Origin: Phaeosaccion multiseriatum
Taxonomy: Eukaryota; Ochrophyta, other classes
Assembly: GCA_965112735.1 (NCBI GenBank)
Contig: OZ218960.1
Span: 2,914,001 to 2,978,000, forward strand
Direction: 5' to 3'
Length of the DNA stretch: 64,000 nt
A model generated the notes under the pieces. The model was not told where the DNA came from. It saw only the letters and a program-made list of their open reading frames with translations, and made no database searches. The translations under genes were made by a program, and so were the position numbers. Shown here one piece after another: positions 1-10,767 of the stretch (positions are counted from its first letter, which is position 1; every line of letters starts with the position of its first letter).

Positions 1-804
1 GCAGTCCGGAGAAGGATAGGGGAGAGGGGTTGAGTGTTAGACAGCTCACAGCCCAGAGCGGGCATTCTAGGTCAAGTAGACCAGCCTTCACTCACAAAGT
101 AGAACGAGGGATAGAAAAGATAGGGCCAAGGCAGCGCTCTTCCACCGCCACAGCTCGTCTCGCTGCTTGCAATCGAGCGCACACACTCTCACTCAGTGGG
201 CAGGCAGGCAGACGGGCATGAAACAAGGGGTGGCAGGGGGTCGGAGGCAACAACCGGCTGCACCATCCCCTCACCTCACCTGTGAACAATGCTGTGAAAG
301 CGTAGGACGTCTTCTCGCCCCGGCTCGGTATATGGACGAAGGAAGAGCGGTCGGAAGCCCTTTCCGACCACCGCAAAGCACACAATCATCCCCTGCAGCT
401 GCTGCGCCCCTCCTCACCCCTCTTTCCCTGTCTCTGCTACCCCTTCCCTCCCGGGCGACTCCCGTCCTGCCTTGGCCCCGCGCGAGTCGCTGAAGTTTTC
501 CCTTCGCCTAAATCTCCTTGCCGTTCTTCCTCCTCTTTCCTCCCCTCCCCTCTCTCTCTCTCTCTTCTATCTTTCCTCTTCTTCACCTTCAGCTGCCTCG
601 CTCTGCAATAAGATCTTCGACAATAGGCGCTCGGGGGAGGGAAAAGAAGGATCGCGATTATGGCAGTGAGAACGAGAACCCGGGGGGCTGTTCTCTCGCC
701 CCGACTCCTATGCACTCCCCCCCCTTCCCTGCCTGGCTTTGCTGTATCTTGTAGTAGTAGGAGCAGGAGTAGGGCATAGGTTTGCGTGGACGAGAGGAAG
801 GACG
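1..804. other. 5' flank of RPB4, no gene recognised
   Basis: No conserved protein is visible on either strand. The stretch is pyrimidine-rich on the plus strand between about 400 and 600 and should hold the RPB4 promoter and 5' UTR. I could not place a TATA box or start site. Confidence 0.5.
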
Positions 805-1905
805 ATGGACGAGGAAGGCGACAACGCCAACACTCTTCACTTCGGGCCAGGATTCGACTTTGAGGGCAAGGAGAAGCTGCAGGTGCGGGCGTAAGAGGGT
901 GAAGGACGAGCGAGGATGGGAGGAGGAAAGCCTCTTGCGTGCGTATGTAGCTGCATAGCATTGCTGACATTGTCTGGCAGGGTTCTCCTCTCTCCCTTGG
1001 CTCTTGCCTACGTTCCCATATCTCCCTCCCTCACAGGTTTTACTTCTCCCCCTTGCCGTCGTACCCCTATTGCACGCCCCCTATCAGCGCCTCTGACCCT
1101 CCCTTTTCCCTCCCGCCCACCCTCCGCCCTCTTTTCGTCATCCTTCCCACCCACCCACCCACCCACCCACCCCTACCCTTCTTTTCGGCTAACCCAGTGC
1201 CTATCCAATGCTGAAGTGGCCATCGTACTGGAGCAGCAGAAGGGAAACTACGAAGAAAAAGACATCAATGTCACCCCGGCCTTCGCGAAAACGCTCCAGT
1301 ACGTTAAGCGGTATGGCGCAGGTAAGCGCCGGTCCGGATACCTCTGAGCGACTCTTTCCTTCCCTGTGTGTGCTCCCCTGTGTGGAGTCCAACCCTGCTT
1401 GCTTCTGCATGTCTGGGGCCGCGTCATGCTTCGACTTGGGCGTAAACTACGGCGGCGGGAGGCAAGGGGGGGACGAGGGGTTACTTTCTTGTCTCCCTCC
1501 CCCCCTCCCCAAGCACCGCCCTCTTCTTTCTCTCCTTCGCCGCTGACACGATACCGTCCGCACTGCCCTTCCTCCTGTGGATCACTCCCCACCCCTGTTG
1601 CTCCCTTGTTGCCTTTGTCCGCTTGGCTCCTTGGCCCCTCCTCAGCGGGTGACCGAGACGTGAACGTGGCAACCACCAAAGAGCTGCGCCGAGCCCTCGA
1701 GGCCTTTGAGCAGTACACTGAAGAGGGCCCCACTCAGCTGCACCAGTTCGAAATCTCCGCCCTCGCCAACCTCATGCAGGCAGACTCCACCGCCGAGGAG
1801 GCAATGGCCCTCATCCCCTCCCTCGGCAAGAAGTTCAATGAGGACGAGGTGGAGAGCATCTTGGAGCTCGTCAAGAGTCACGCCTCAAGGAGGATGTACG
1901 GATAA
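805..1905 (+). CDS. RPB4: DNA-directed RNA polymerase II subunit RPB4
   Basis: RPB4 pairs with RPB7 to form the stalk of nuclear RNA polymerase II, which acts in initiation and mRNA export. Three exons join in phase: 805-882, 1198-1321 and 1646-1905, giving 153 aa, close to the family's usual 140-150 aa. Exon 2 carries the N-terminal tip, with the stretch LSNAEVAIVLE. Exon 3 carries the helical HRDC-like domain with NVATTKELRRALEAF, FEISALANLM and the typical ending FNEDEVESILELVKSHA. The start at 805 (MDEEGDNANTLHFGPGF) is the first in-frame ATG before the conserved part and gives the acidic N-terminus expected. Introns are 315 and 324 bp, and the first has a long CCAC/pyrimidine tract before its acceptor. 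The family call rests on recognising the sequence pattern; no search was run. Confidence 0.9.
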
Positions 1906-1926
1906 GTCTTTCGGGCAGTCTACCCC

Positions 1927-1979
<53 letters not shown>

Positions 1980-3191
1980 TGTCTCTCTCTCTGTCGGAGT
2001 TGGGAGTGGAGCAGTGGGCGGCGAACGAGATGGATACTTTGTTCACCGTATGCGGTACCGGAGACGGACCAGAGTGGAGGAGGGAGCCCGACCCGACCGA
2101 TGCGCTCCCTAGTGCCATGCTGGTAGTGCCATGCTGGTGGGTATGGGGCATCCTTGCCTATGCAGCTAGCTTTTCGCCGAAGCTTTCCTCGACTCGAGGA
2201 CTCGCCTTGCTGCGGACACCGGAGTGGCCCACCTAGGCCCGGCGCATGGGTGTGGGGGAGGGTTGACTTTTGGGTGGATATGGCGTGTGCAGACTGGCGG
2301 AGAGTCGATCGGGGAACCAACCTAGCATGGAATCCACCAGAAGGCGCCGCTCTGCCTGGCACACCGGCTCTGGTAGCAGAGACTTGTCTTCCCCCAATGA
2401 GCTTGTTGGAGACGGAGGGCGGCATATGTGTGTCCCGAGGACGGAGAAGCGCCCCAGAAAGGCACCCGCTGCATCTTACACGCGGGGGGGTTTGGGCTGG
2501 GGGTGGGGGGTGGGAGGAGCTTCTCTGCCTTTCTCTCGGCGAGCAGCAGGGTATTCCCCCCCGTGTTGTTTTCGGCTGCAGCTGTTGCTGGGATGGAAGA
2601 GAGGCGCCAAGGCTGTAGCGGGCAAGTGGATGAGGGGGAAAGGCGCAGCCAGTCGTGTCCCGCTCTGCTCAGACGGGCTCACCCACCCTCCGCGGATGGA
2701 GCCATGGAGGCCCCAACTAGTCCCAACTAGTCCCAAATGCAGCTCCATGCAAGCAGGCCGGAGGCTAAGGAGGCCTTTCGGGGGGGGGTTGCAGAGGATG
2801 GCGGTAGACGGGGGGCGAGCGGCCGGCCCCCGGCCAGACGGGCCGGCGAGAGCAGATTATAAAGTATGAATCAGAACCCTGAGAAGCCAGCCAGCACCGG
2901 CATAATACATGTACTGTAGCCGTACAATACCATCGTACGATAAACCGGGTCCCCAACAGGGGTAGGGGTAAAAGATGAAAAAAAAATATAATCGTTCCGG
3001 CCCCCCCCGGGGCTTTTCGTGCTGATCGAGAGTCTCGACATTCAGGCAGTCATCAATTTGTTTGCAAGGGAAAGTATTCAAGACAAGAGAAAACCACAAG
3101 CCCTCAGAGCGAGGGGATTGGACATCGAAAGACGTGAGGGAGGCAGCATTGCCCCCTCTGAAGTAGACACTTCCACCGCGAAAGCGCTGGA
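1906..3191. other. intergenic region, RPB4 3' flank and regulator 5' flank
   Basis: A (CT)n tract followed by (CA)n lies at about 1934-1978, just after the RPB4 stop. G-runs occur at 2485-2515 and 2779-2787. A TATA-like ATTATAAAG sits at about 2856, some 335 bp before the next start codon. Open frames here show no family signature and overlap each other on both strands, so I do not call them. Confidence 0.5.
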
Positions 3192-5511
3192 ATGGTTTGG
3201 CCCATGGGGTCAGATAGCACGGACGAGAACAGTGGTTTGAGCAGTGGGGATGAGGCCCTGGGGGTAGAAGGGACCATCAGCCGGCAGGAGGAGGAAGAGC
3301 AGGAGAGGACTCAGGAGCTGAGGAAGGCGTGTGACTGGTGCACCAGGCGCAAGAGGAAGTGTGATGGGAAGGCACCCTGCAGAAATTGCCTGGAGATGAA
3401 CCTCGGCAGTTCCTGCACGTACAGCCTGAAGCTGAAGAGTGGAAGGTGAGGCAGGAAGTGCTCGGTAGGCAGGGACAAGGATAACCTCGCGGGGAACACG
3501 TCCACATTCAGTCTTCGGCTGTGGTGGAGAGGTTGGCGCAAAATCGAGTCCATTGTCATTTTTTTTTTTCCGTCCATTAGGATACGTCCTCAGCGGGAGG
3601 AAGATTTTTCAATGACCCGCGGGGCAGTAGGGCGGCTGTGGGCGTGCATGGGGCCTTGTACATGTGTTTTAATGATGTATGAGCGAGGAGGGCTCGGCGG
3701 GAGTGCTTCCCTGGGTCGGAATCGGCCACGCGGGGAACGAGGAAGATGCAGAGAGGGGGGGCAAGAATTGGGCGGGAAAGGCGGCATCACCCCATCCGCT
3801 ACCCCAAAGGGCAGGATTACGGCAGAAAACGGCTGCTGTCATGGGCCCGAGCAGGATTGCTCTGTCGCGCCATCCCTTTCCTTCCCTTCCGACCTTCACT
3901 TTCCCGCTTTTTTGGCCCCTGCCCTCTCTCTCTCTGGTCTTGCTGAGTCATATGCACATTTATCCACACACCCCTCCGACGCCCCCTCCCTGCACACCAT
4001 CTACCGCAATGACAGGAAGAAGAGAAAATATGATGCAGAGATGGCAGCGGCGGCGGCAGCGGCGGCAGCGGCCAACGAACCCTATGGAAACGCGCATGTG
4101 GCGGCACTGATTGCCGCCAATGGGAGAGGCCGCGGCGCGCCCATCGGCGTGAACGGGATCGACTCCGCCCGGGCGCGCTTCGGCCCTTCGGAAGCATCGG
4201 GGCTGGTGGGTACGCTGGAAAGCTTTTTCATGGCAACCTATTTGCGCGACTTCAACGCGTTTTGTCCCCTGACCACCGAGGAAGGGGTCATGTCGAGCAT
4301 GATGGAAGTGCTGCGGCCCAGCCTGCCTGGAGGGCTCGGCATGTCATTGGGTGCCGTTTCCGTGGTCCCGTCCTTGCGCAAGGCCAGGCTGGCGGTGTTT
4401 TGGGGTGTGGTGGCGCTGGGGGCCAAGATCAACAACGCCCCCGACGAGATGGTGGACCGGTATGCCTCCAGGCTGGACGCAGCCATACGGGAGTGCTTTG
4501 ATTGCGGGGAGAAGGAAGTGGTGCATGCCTACCTCATTCTCTCGACTCTCGAGGTGTGTAACGTGTGTAACGGTTACGAAACCAAGTACACGTAGTGTGT
4601 GTGGATGATATGGCCGGAAGGGAGGCCACTTGTGCTGTTGTGGCGGTGAAGGGGGGGGCGTGAGGGTGTGGAATGCTGTGTGCGCAACAGATCTGACTCA
4701 AGCCTCGGCAGGGACTCAAAGGGCGACAAGGTGCTGACGCGGCGCCTTGCCTTTCGCTTGCATCACCCGGCTACTCCCTTCCCCCCTCGGCACTCCACTC
4801 TTTGCTTGTCCTCCTTCTTCCCAGACGCTGCGCGGTAACACGGCCAAGGCGAATCGGTATCTCAAATTCGCTGAAACTATGTATCAAGGCCTTGGTAAGA
4901 ACTTCTCCGATGAGCGGCTGTGTCCGCTAATGTACATCTTTACAAACAAGCTGTGGGACGAGGGCTTCATGCACGCAAGGCCCCTGCCTCAGTGCGCAAT
5001 TGACATGTGCAAGGCTCAAGGGGAGGCATGGGTACAGACGGGAGAGGACTCAGGGGAGGCCTCAAGTGCACATTCAAGCCTCGGCCCGTGTGACTCTCAC
5101 ATGGCGGAAGTGGCGCGTCGAACGATGGCTGGCACCAGCGCGCCGCGCCCGCTGGATGCTCTCAAGCTTGTGACGGGGGTGTCCATGTATACGGCAGCCA
5201 TGCTCAGGCCAGAGGTGCAATGTAGAGATATGACAGAGGTGAGGAGGAGGAGGAGGAGGAGGAGGAGGAGGATTTAGTCAATGCTTTCCTTGGCCGTGCT
5301 TGCAGGTCGTGTGTTATAGCGGTTTGTATGCCCGGTCGGCGGTGCTACGAGTGTGGAGTGGAGCTCAGTCCACGCAGCGCAGCTGGCACCCTTCGGCTCA
5401 CGAAACATGCTTTGCGCTCTCTCCCTTCGCCTCCCCCCGGTGATCCTTCCTGCCTGCCTTCCCCTCCTCCTCCTTCCCTCTCCTCCGTCCGTGACTTTCG
5501 CGTGTACCCCC

Positions 5512-5552
<41 letters not shown>

Positions 5553-6646
5553 CACAACGCCCCTCCCAATAGAACCTGAGCAAGGTGGACAATGTGATCA
5601 GAGGCGCCGCACACCTCGTCGACCACACCTCTCTCAGGGAGTGCGTGACGGGTATAGTGCCCATTCGCATCTGGACAGGGGTGGCCAAGGTGCTCAAAAC
5701 GTCCTACAAGGGCGCGAATGAGGATGGGCTCAAACTTGTCCGAGAGGGGGTGCAGCATGCGGTACTGCGGCCCGGTCTCATGAACTTCCCTGTGTGGACA
5801 CATGCGCTTCACTCGGCGGCCTATGTGTTGGCCTTTTTCGGCCCGGAGGAGGAGTACGATTCGTTCCGAGAGGTGTTCAATGCCAACACCGCCGACACCT
5901 CCAAGCTGCCCGACCGCAGCGCCATTTTCTCGGGGGAGGGTATTTGCCAAACGGGCAGCAACTGCACGGCCGTCTCCAAATGGCTTTCTCGGTGTGCTGC
6001 TAACATGGACTGCAACAGCAACAACAATCTTCTGCTGGAGGAGAAGATGCGTGACGAGGCCGGGGCGGCTGCTGCGACTTCTCAATTTCAGAGTCAGAGT
6101 AGTCAATTCTCTTCCACTTCGGAGGGATTTGTGGGGCCGAGTGCGCAGTCCTTCGTGCCCCCTAACAGGGACGCCATTGAAGGCTCCCGCGCGCGGTGCC
6201 CGCTTTCGCTCAAGCAGACACAGGAGGAGCAGAATGAGGTGTTGCTACAACCGCAGAATATGCTTCGGGACCTGAGCACAGGGAGTACTGATATGATGAT
6301 GGCGGCAGCAGCAGCAGCGGCAGGAGCAGCAGCGGCAGAAGGAGGAGGAGCAGGAGGAGGAGGGGGAGGAGGAGGAGGGGGGGGGGATGAGTTTGGGGAG
6401 GATCCACTGCAGTTCTCGGACCTGGACAATGAGCTTGTGGAGTTGGGAGAGATGAACTTACCGGAGCTGGATGGCATGGAGGTGGACAGAGCGGAGGGGG
6501 TGGAGGGGGTGGGGGGAGATCAGGGAGCAGCGTGTACCGAGGAGGAGGGGGAGGAGGAACTGGTGCAGGTGCTGCAGGCTTCGTTTGGCATGCCGGGCAT
6601 GGTGTCGAGGGAGAACAGTTTCTCCAATGCGCTGCTGTCGGCATAG
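3192..6646 (+). CDS. Zn(II)2Cys6 (fungal-type) transcription factor
   Basis: This is a predicted DNA-binding transcription regulator. Exon 1 (3192-3445) encodes a complete binuclear zinc cluster, CDWCTRRKRKC then DGKAPCRNC and a last Cys eight residues on, matching CX2CX6CX5CX2CX8C. It is spliced in phase to exon 2 (4016-4553), which opens with the basic linker KKRKYDAE and a poly-Ala run. Exon 3 is 4825-5238, exon 4 begins at 5306 with an uncertain end (5341 keeps phase), and exon 5 is 5573-6646, giving about 771 aa. Exons 2-5 form the helical middle region found in such regulators. The C-terminus has Ala and Gly runs and an acidic stretch (ELVELGEMNLPELDG) that could activate transcription. 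ATG 3204 is an alternative start. Known: ZnCys regulators are expanded in Nannochloropsis and one controls lipid accumulation there. Whether this gene does so is unknown. Confidence 0.85.
5516..5552 (+). repeat. (AC)n microsatellite at an intron 3' end
   Basis: An AC dinucleotide run lies directly upstream of the acceptor of the last exon of the Zn2Cys6 gene, whose exon starts at 5573. Confidence 0.9.
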
Positions 6647-7117
6647 CGGTGCTTACCTGCATCGAAACGGGGGAGGGGGAGGGAAGGAGGTATGGGGGAT
6701 TTGGGTATAAGGAGCTAGAGCGGTGGCCGGAACAAGTGAAGCAAAGCACGGGAGCCGCTGGGCTTGATTTTTTATACTTCGTAGTATTGATTTATTTTTG
6801 TACTGACGGGCGAGAGGCCGCGTTGTGCAAGTGTGCATAGGAGGAGGGGGAGGGGCGAGGGGTTTTTGGGAGGGGAACAGAGGGTGCAGGAGCGCGTTTA
6901 GACTATACAATACCACGTTTGTAAGACTAAAAGCAAGTTACTTTCTACGGTGTTTTCATATGTGTTACTCACTTTTCCGGGGCATACGTAAGTAAGCAAG
7001 GAGTGGAGGGGGAGAGAGGGTGTGTGTGTTATTATGGAGTGGTGGGCAGCGGCTGATCACGTTCAAAAACGAGTGAAAGAAAGGGTTTCCGAGCTGCCAT
7101 TTTTGTTTCTTTGAAAT
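6647..7117. other. intergenic, 3' flank of the Zn2Cys6 gene
   Basis: No gene is seen. AT-rich segments at 6767-6800 and 6898-6960 probably belong to the 3' UTR and the next promoter. Confidence 0.4.
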
Positions 7118-7780
7118 TTGACATCCCACTATCCCCACTCGCCCCTGGCTCCTTCTTTAGACCCCTTGCGTTGGGGTATGCTGTCCTCTTCGGAAATGAG
7201 TGCTTGGGGGGTCGGCAGCAGTGGCACCAGCAGTACCAGCCCTCTCTCAGCCCACCTGTTGCTCAGAAGAGAGGAGACAACGAGCAGACGGAATGCCCTC
7301 TTGTCTTTGCGCGGAGGAGGCGGGGCAGTGAAGAAGAGGAAGAAGGCACGGTCTGCGAAATCAGCGGCAGCAGCAGCAGCGGAAGTAGGGGGAGCCTCGG
7401 GAAGAGGCGAAGGAGCCGGGGCGGCAGCAGTACGAGTTGGAAGGAGGCGGCGTAGTGTGCGGGGTCGGCGGCGGCGTGGGGGAACGCCCCCAACCATACC
7501 TCAGTTGATTCTCAAGGGCCTCGCTCTACCCATCGTTTTGGTGGTAAGCTTGCTGCAGAGCTTGCTGTCCTTAGTCAGCCCTGCCTACCGCCGGAGGAGG
7601 AAGGAGCGCCGCGCCGCCGGCCTCCTGGAGAAGAGGCAGCAGTCTTTGGCCAGCGAGCCCACTAACGCGCTGGAGAGTCGCATGACGAGCGCGCAGGTAC
7701 TGCAGCGGCGCAAGAAAGTCGGTGTGATGCATTCTTTAATCGATATCCCCGCCGCCCCAGCAGCGCGGAAGGGTGGATGA
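7118..7780 (+). CDS. hypothetical small membrane protein
   Basis: This is a single-exon frame of up to 220 aa, or about 200 aa if it starts at MLSSSEMSAWG (7178). I do not recognise a family. The first half is Ser/Gly/Ala-rich, followed by a strongly basic Arg/Gly patch (VGRRRRSVRGRRRRGG). One hydrophobic helix follows (ALPIVLVVSLLQSLLSLV), bounded by YRRRRKERR on its C-side. The tail is polar and ends in a basic RRKKVGVMHSLIDIP segment. One helix between two basic clusters suggests a tail- or signal-anchored protein, but its location cannot be decided. Coding status rests on frame length and the coherent helix only, and the overlapping frames on the other strand are proline/leucine shadows. 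Confidence 0.45.
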   Translation: MTSHYPHSPLAPSLDPLRWGMLSSSEMSAWGVGSSGTSSTSPLSAHLLLRREETTSRRNALLSLRGGGGAVKKRKKARSAKSAAAAAAEVGGASGRGEGAGAAAVRVGRRRRSVRGRRRRGGTPPTIPQLILKGLALPIVLVVSLLQSLLSLVSPAYRRRRKERRAAGLLEKRQQSLASEPTNALESRMTSAQVLQRRKKVGVMHSLIDIPAAPAARKGG

Positions 7781-8968
7781 GGGTAGTGAGAAGGCCAGGG
7801 CATGAGGGAAGGGGGTGCGGTGATGGGGGGATGAAGAGGAACAGAGCCGACGGGATTTACCTGCTGTTCTCCTCCCCCCCCCCTCCTCCCTCTTTGTATG
7901 CTCTGACTTTCTCACAACCTGGACAAGCTTGACACATGCACAGCAGAGTACAGGCACTGTCCATTCTTTTTGTACATACACGTAGAGCCGTGCACGCCTC
8001 ATCACCCCCATACGCCTGCGGAATGACGAGCCAGCAAAGAATGACCAGCAAAGGTCGCGGACTGGCTCCGATCACAGCAGTAGCACGGGAGGGGGGGGGG
8101 GCAGAGAGCGAGCGGCAGGGTGGGGCAGGCAGGGTCCGCACCCGTTCAGGTGTGGGGGGGGCGCTGCTTTCCCAAAAAAAACAAAAAAACAAAATCAAAA
8201 ATCCTAAATCCCAAATCCCGACTTTTCGCATACACCCAATTCAATTTGTTGATAGAGTGAATAACTGATTGAATGCATCTCCGCATGGATTTAAATCACT
8301 ACAAAAGTGCATTCCAACATTTCAACGCTGCTCGCTCGCCACAGTAATATCCCTCGCTCTCCTCTTTAATCTCCACACAACCTCTCCGAGCACTCCAGGT
8401 CCGCTCCTCCTCTGCCACAATGTACTACTTTGGCCCGCCTTGCCCGACTGCCCTGACCTTCCCTCCCACCACCTCCCCTTCCCTTCATCTCCGCAGTCCT
8501 AGCCCCTCACCCTGAGAGAGTCTCCGTTGCTTCCTGTGACGACACGTAGGGCACGCTACTCGGACCCGCTGACGCCCCCATTCGGGTCCCACCTCCTCGA
8601 TCTCCAACGAGGACCTATGCATCACTCGTACCCACAACAGATGCAATACAGAACCCTTGCAGCTCTCGCTCGCCACCTCCAGCGTGGTCTCGAGCCTTAC
8701 GCCACTCTCCTGCGGCGGCAGTCCTCTCTCCTCTCGTGTTGGTGCACGTGGCGTCGCCAGGCGAATGAGATCGAAGGGCGTCTGCGAGGGGAGGCGGAGA
8801 CAATGGCTGTTGCCTGCCTCAGTCGGCCGGTCAAAGTCTGCACTCAGACCTGTCTTGCGGACCACCTCACCTCCAAAGAGTGCGACATTGAAGCTCCTTC
8901 CCGCCGTCCTCCTCGTTCATATCATCAGTGTGTCCGCTTCGCCTTAAGAGTACTCCTCCTCCTTCTAC
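7781..8968. other. intergenic region without a recognised gene
   Basis: An A-rich run (8176-8215) is followed by sequence with several short overlapping frames on both strands (8485-8997), none with a family signature. Confidence 0.4.
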
Positions 8969-9080
8969 TCAATAATCCTCACTCCAAGGCCTTTTGAAGA
9001 ACTCCACTTCAAGGCCTTCTGGCAGCTGAGCAGAGAGCTTGTATCCCTCCAAAGCCTCGAGTCGCTCCAGACCTGCAGGT

Positions 9081-9151
9081 AGATCCGATAGGGGCTGGTT
9101 ATACTCCCCTCTGGAGGTGGGAGGGGAGTATAACCAGCCCCTATCGGATCT
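9081..9151. repeat. 30-bp perfect inverted repeat with 11-bp loop
   Basis: Bases 9081-9110 are the exact reverse complement of 9122-9151, with 11 bases between. The arms begin AGATCCGATAGGGG on the left. It marks the junction between the forward and reverse copies of the LRR segment in the ankyrin-LRR relic. Confidence 0.95.
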
Positions 9152-9426
9152 GCCGGACGGGCTGAAGGAGCTGACGTTTGCCTATGGCTCGAAGTTTAAT
9201 CATCCGTTAACCCTGCCTGCCTCTCTTCGGACTCTGAAGGAGCTGACATTTGCCTATGGCTCGAAGCTTAATCATCCGCTAACCCTGCCTGCCTCTGGGG
9301 AGTCCGAAGAGAGGTAGGCAGGGTTAACGGATGATTAAACTTCGTCCGAAGAGAGGCAGGCAGGGATAACGGATGATTAAACTTCGAGCCATAGGCAAAT
9401 ACCAGCTCCTTCAGCCCGTCCGGCAG
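9152..9426. repeat. inverted duplication of an LRR segment
   Basis: The plus-strand segment 9152-9230, encoding LPDGLKELTFAYGSKFNHPL and LPASLR, is nearly the reverse complement of 9346-9426. A second, partial copy lies at 9304-9345. The intervening 9231-9300 holds another direct LRR unit. Confidence 0.9.
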
Positions 9427-9526
9427 ACTGAGAGCCATGTCTGGATGCCCGCAGCATGGGGCAATCACCAAGAGGGTGTAGCCTGCGCGCTGCATCACGC
9501 GATCGAATGGTGCGCCGGCGTCCAGA

Positions 9527-9610
9527 AGGTAGTCCAAGACAGGAGGTAGTCCAAGACAGGAGGTAGTCCAAGACAGGAGGTAGTCCAAGACAGGAGGTAG
9601 TCCAAGACAG
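9527..9610. repeat. 17-bp minisatellite, 4.9 copies
   Basis: The unit AGGTAGTCCAAGACAGG occurs four times in full (9527, 9544, 9561, 9578) and once as 16 of 17 bases (9595). Because 17 is not a multiple of three, each extra copy shifts the ankyrin reading frame on the minus strand. Confidence 0.95.
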
Positions 9611-10381
9611 TGTGGTGCCCTTCTTGAGCCGCGAGATAGACCGGGGTGGCTCCTGTGTCGCCGTCCACCTCCACGCTCGCGCCCACAAAGAGAAGGCGCT
9701 TCACCGCTGCAGCGTGACCATTTTGGGAGGCGAAGGAAAGAGCAGTCTCAACCGCTCCTACCGTGTGTGTGGGGTATCAAGCTCTGCCCCTGCGACTAGG
9801 AGGGTAGTGTCCAGAGTTGCTCCTTGGCCGCTCCCCGCCGCAGCGATGATGGGTGTGTTCCCGTCGTCTGCCGCAGTGAGGTTGGGCCCCCCTGCGAGGA
9901 GCTTCTCCACCAAGCATGTGTATCCATGTTGGGCGGCAGCGAAGAGTGGAGTGCACCCCTTGTAGGTCGGGATATCAACACCAGCGCGCACTGAGAGGAG
10001 CACGTCCACACACTCACGGCTCCCTCTGCATGCAGCGAAGAATAAGAGGCGTCGTCCCGTTGGCATTGGTCTGGTCGACTAAGCCCCCTGCCTCCAACAG
10101 CCTCTTTAGCACCTCAATCTCTATCGTAGTCGCAGGCCACGAGCAAAGGCGTCGTGTGTCCCTCCTCCCCAACCCGACTCGCATGGCTCGGGGAGGCCCC
10201 CTGCTGTAGCAGAGCATCTACGGCATCGAGTCGGCCGCATCCGAGAGCCCACTGTTCGGTGAAGCTGCCGCTCAAGAGGTTGCTCGAGGCTCTCCGACCC
10301 GTGCCTGGTCTTTAGGCTTTCCACCTTTGCTCTGATGCTCGCCACGCCCTCTCTGCCGTCAAGAGCCTCGCGCGAAGACAT

Positions 10382-10767
10382 ACCGCCTGATGAAAGGGCA
10401 GGGAAGAAAGAGGAAAGGAAGGAATAGGGGATTAGATGTTAGATTTCCCGGGAAGGGTTCAAGGGGTGCGAGTCCCGACGGGGTGTGAAAGCTCTGTGAA
10501 CGCAAAAGGAAGCGGGCGACGGTTCATCATTTTATATTTCATAGCGAAGGGGTGGTTCAGGTGTTGGGTGGTTCAGGTGTTAAAAGAGGACATAGACAGA
10601 GCACATATACCTCAGAACTGACTGTATGGCGCATGACGAGGATGTCCAGACAAGAAAAGAGGGGGGAGAAGGGAAGGAAAAGGCGATGGGAGCGTCGCCA
10701 TTTGAAGGCCGAACTGACAACAAGCGATACCAGCCAGCCTCCTGCTCATGTTTATCAAAAAGTAGCT
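10382..10767. other. 5' flank of the PPR gene
   Basis: This lies between the divergent ankyrin-LRR relic and the PPR gene. A TATA-like TTTATATTTCATA occurs at about 10530, and a 14-bp direct repeat containing GGTGGTTCAGGTGTT is at 10550-10580. The PPR reading frame is open from 10552, so part of this may be coding. Confidence 0.45.

Larger units (their letters stand above)
8969..10381 (-). pseudogene. degenerate ankyrin-repeat plus FNIP-like LRR gene
   Basis: Read on the minus strand from MSSREALDGREG (10381), the sequence encodes ankyrin units. One is GCTPLFAAAQHGYTCLVEKL, another has GATPVYLAAQEGHHTVLDYL, another GLVDQTNANGTTPLIL. These are followed by leucine-rich units of the type LPDGLKELVFAYGSKFNHPL. 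The gene ends with GLERLEALEGYKLSAQLPEG, a short tail and a stop at 8969. These pieces lie in different frames. Changes of frame are needed near 10262, 10130, 10030, 9760 and within the 17-bp repeat at 9527-9610. Part of the LRR segment (9152-9300) is also present in inverted orientation. Ankyrin and LRR proteins usually mediate protein contacts. This copy cannot make a full product and is best read as a decaying member of a gene family. Confidence 0.7.

Noticed and set aside
2154-2869. Overlapping open frames between RPB4 and the Zn2Cys6 gene
   Set aside because: Several frames on both strands are open at once because of GC richness. None has a conserved motif or matching splice signals.
10440-10500. 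Possible tRNA (GGTTCAAG...GAGTCCC-like segment)
   Set aside because: No acceptor stem or cloverleaf could be drawn. I found no convincing tRNA or rRNA in the window.
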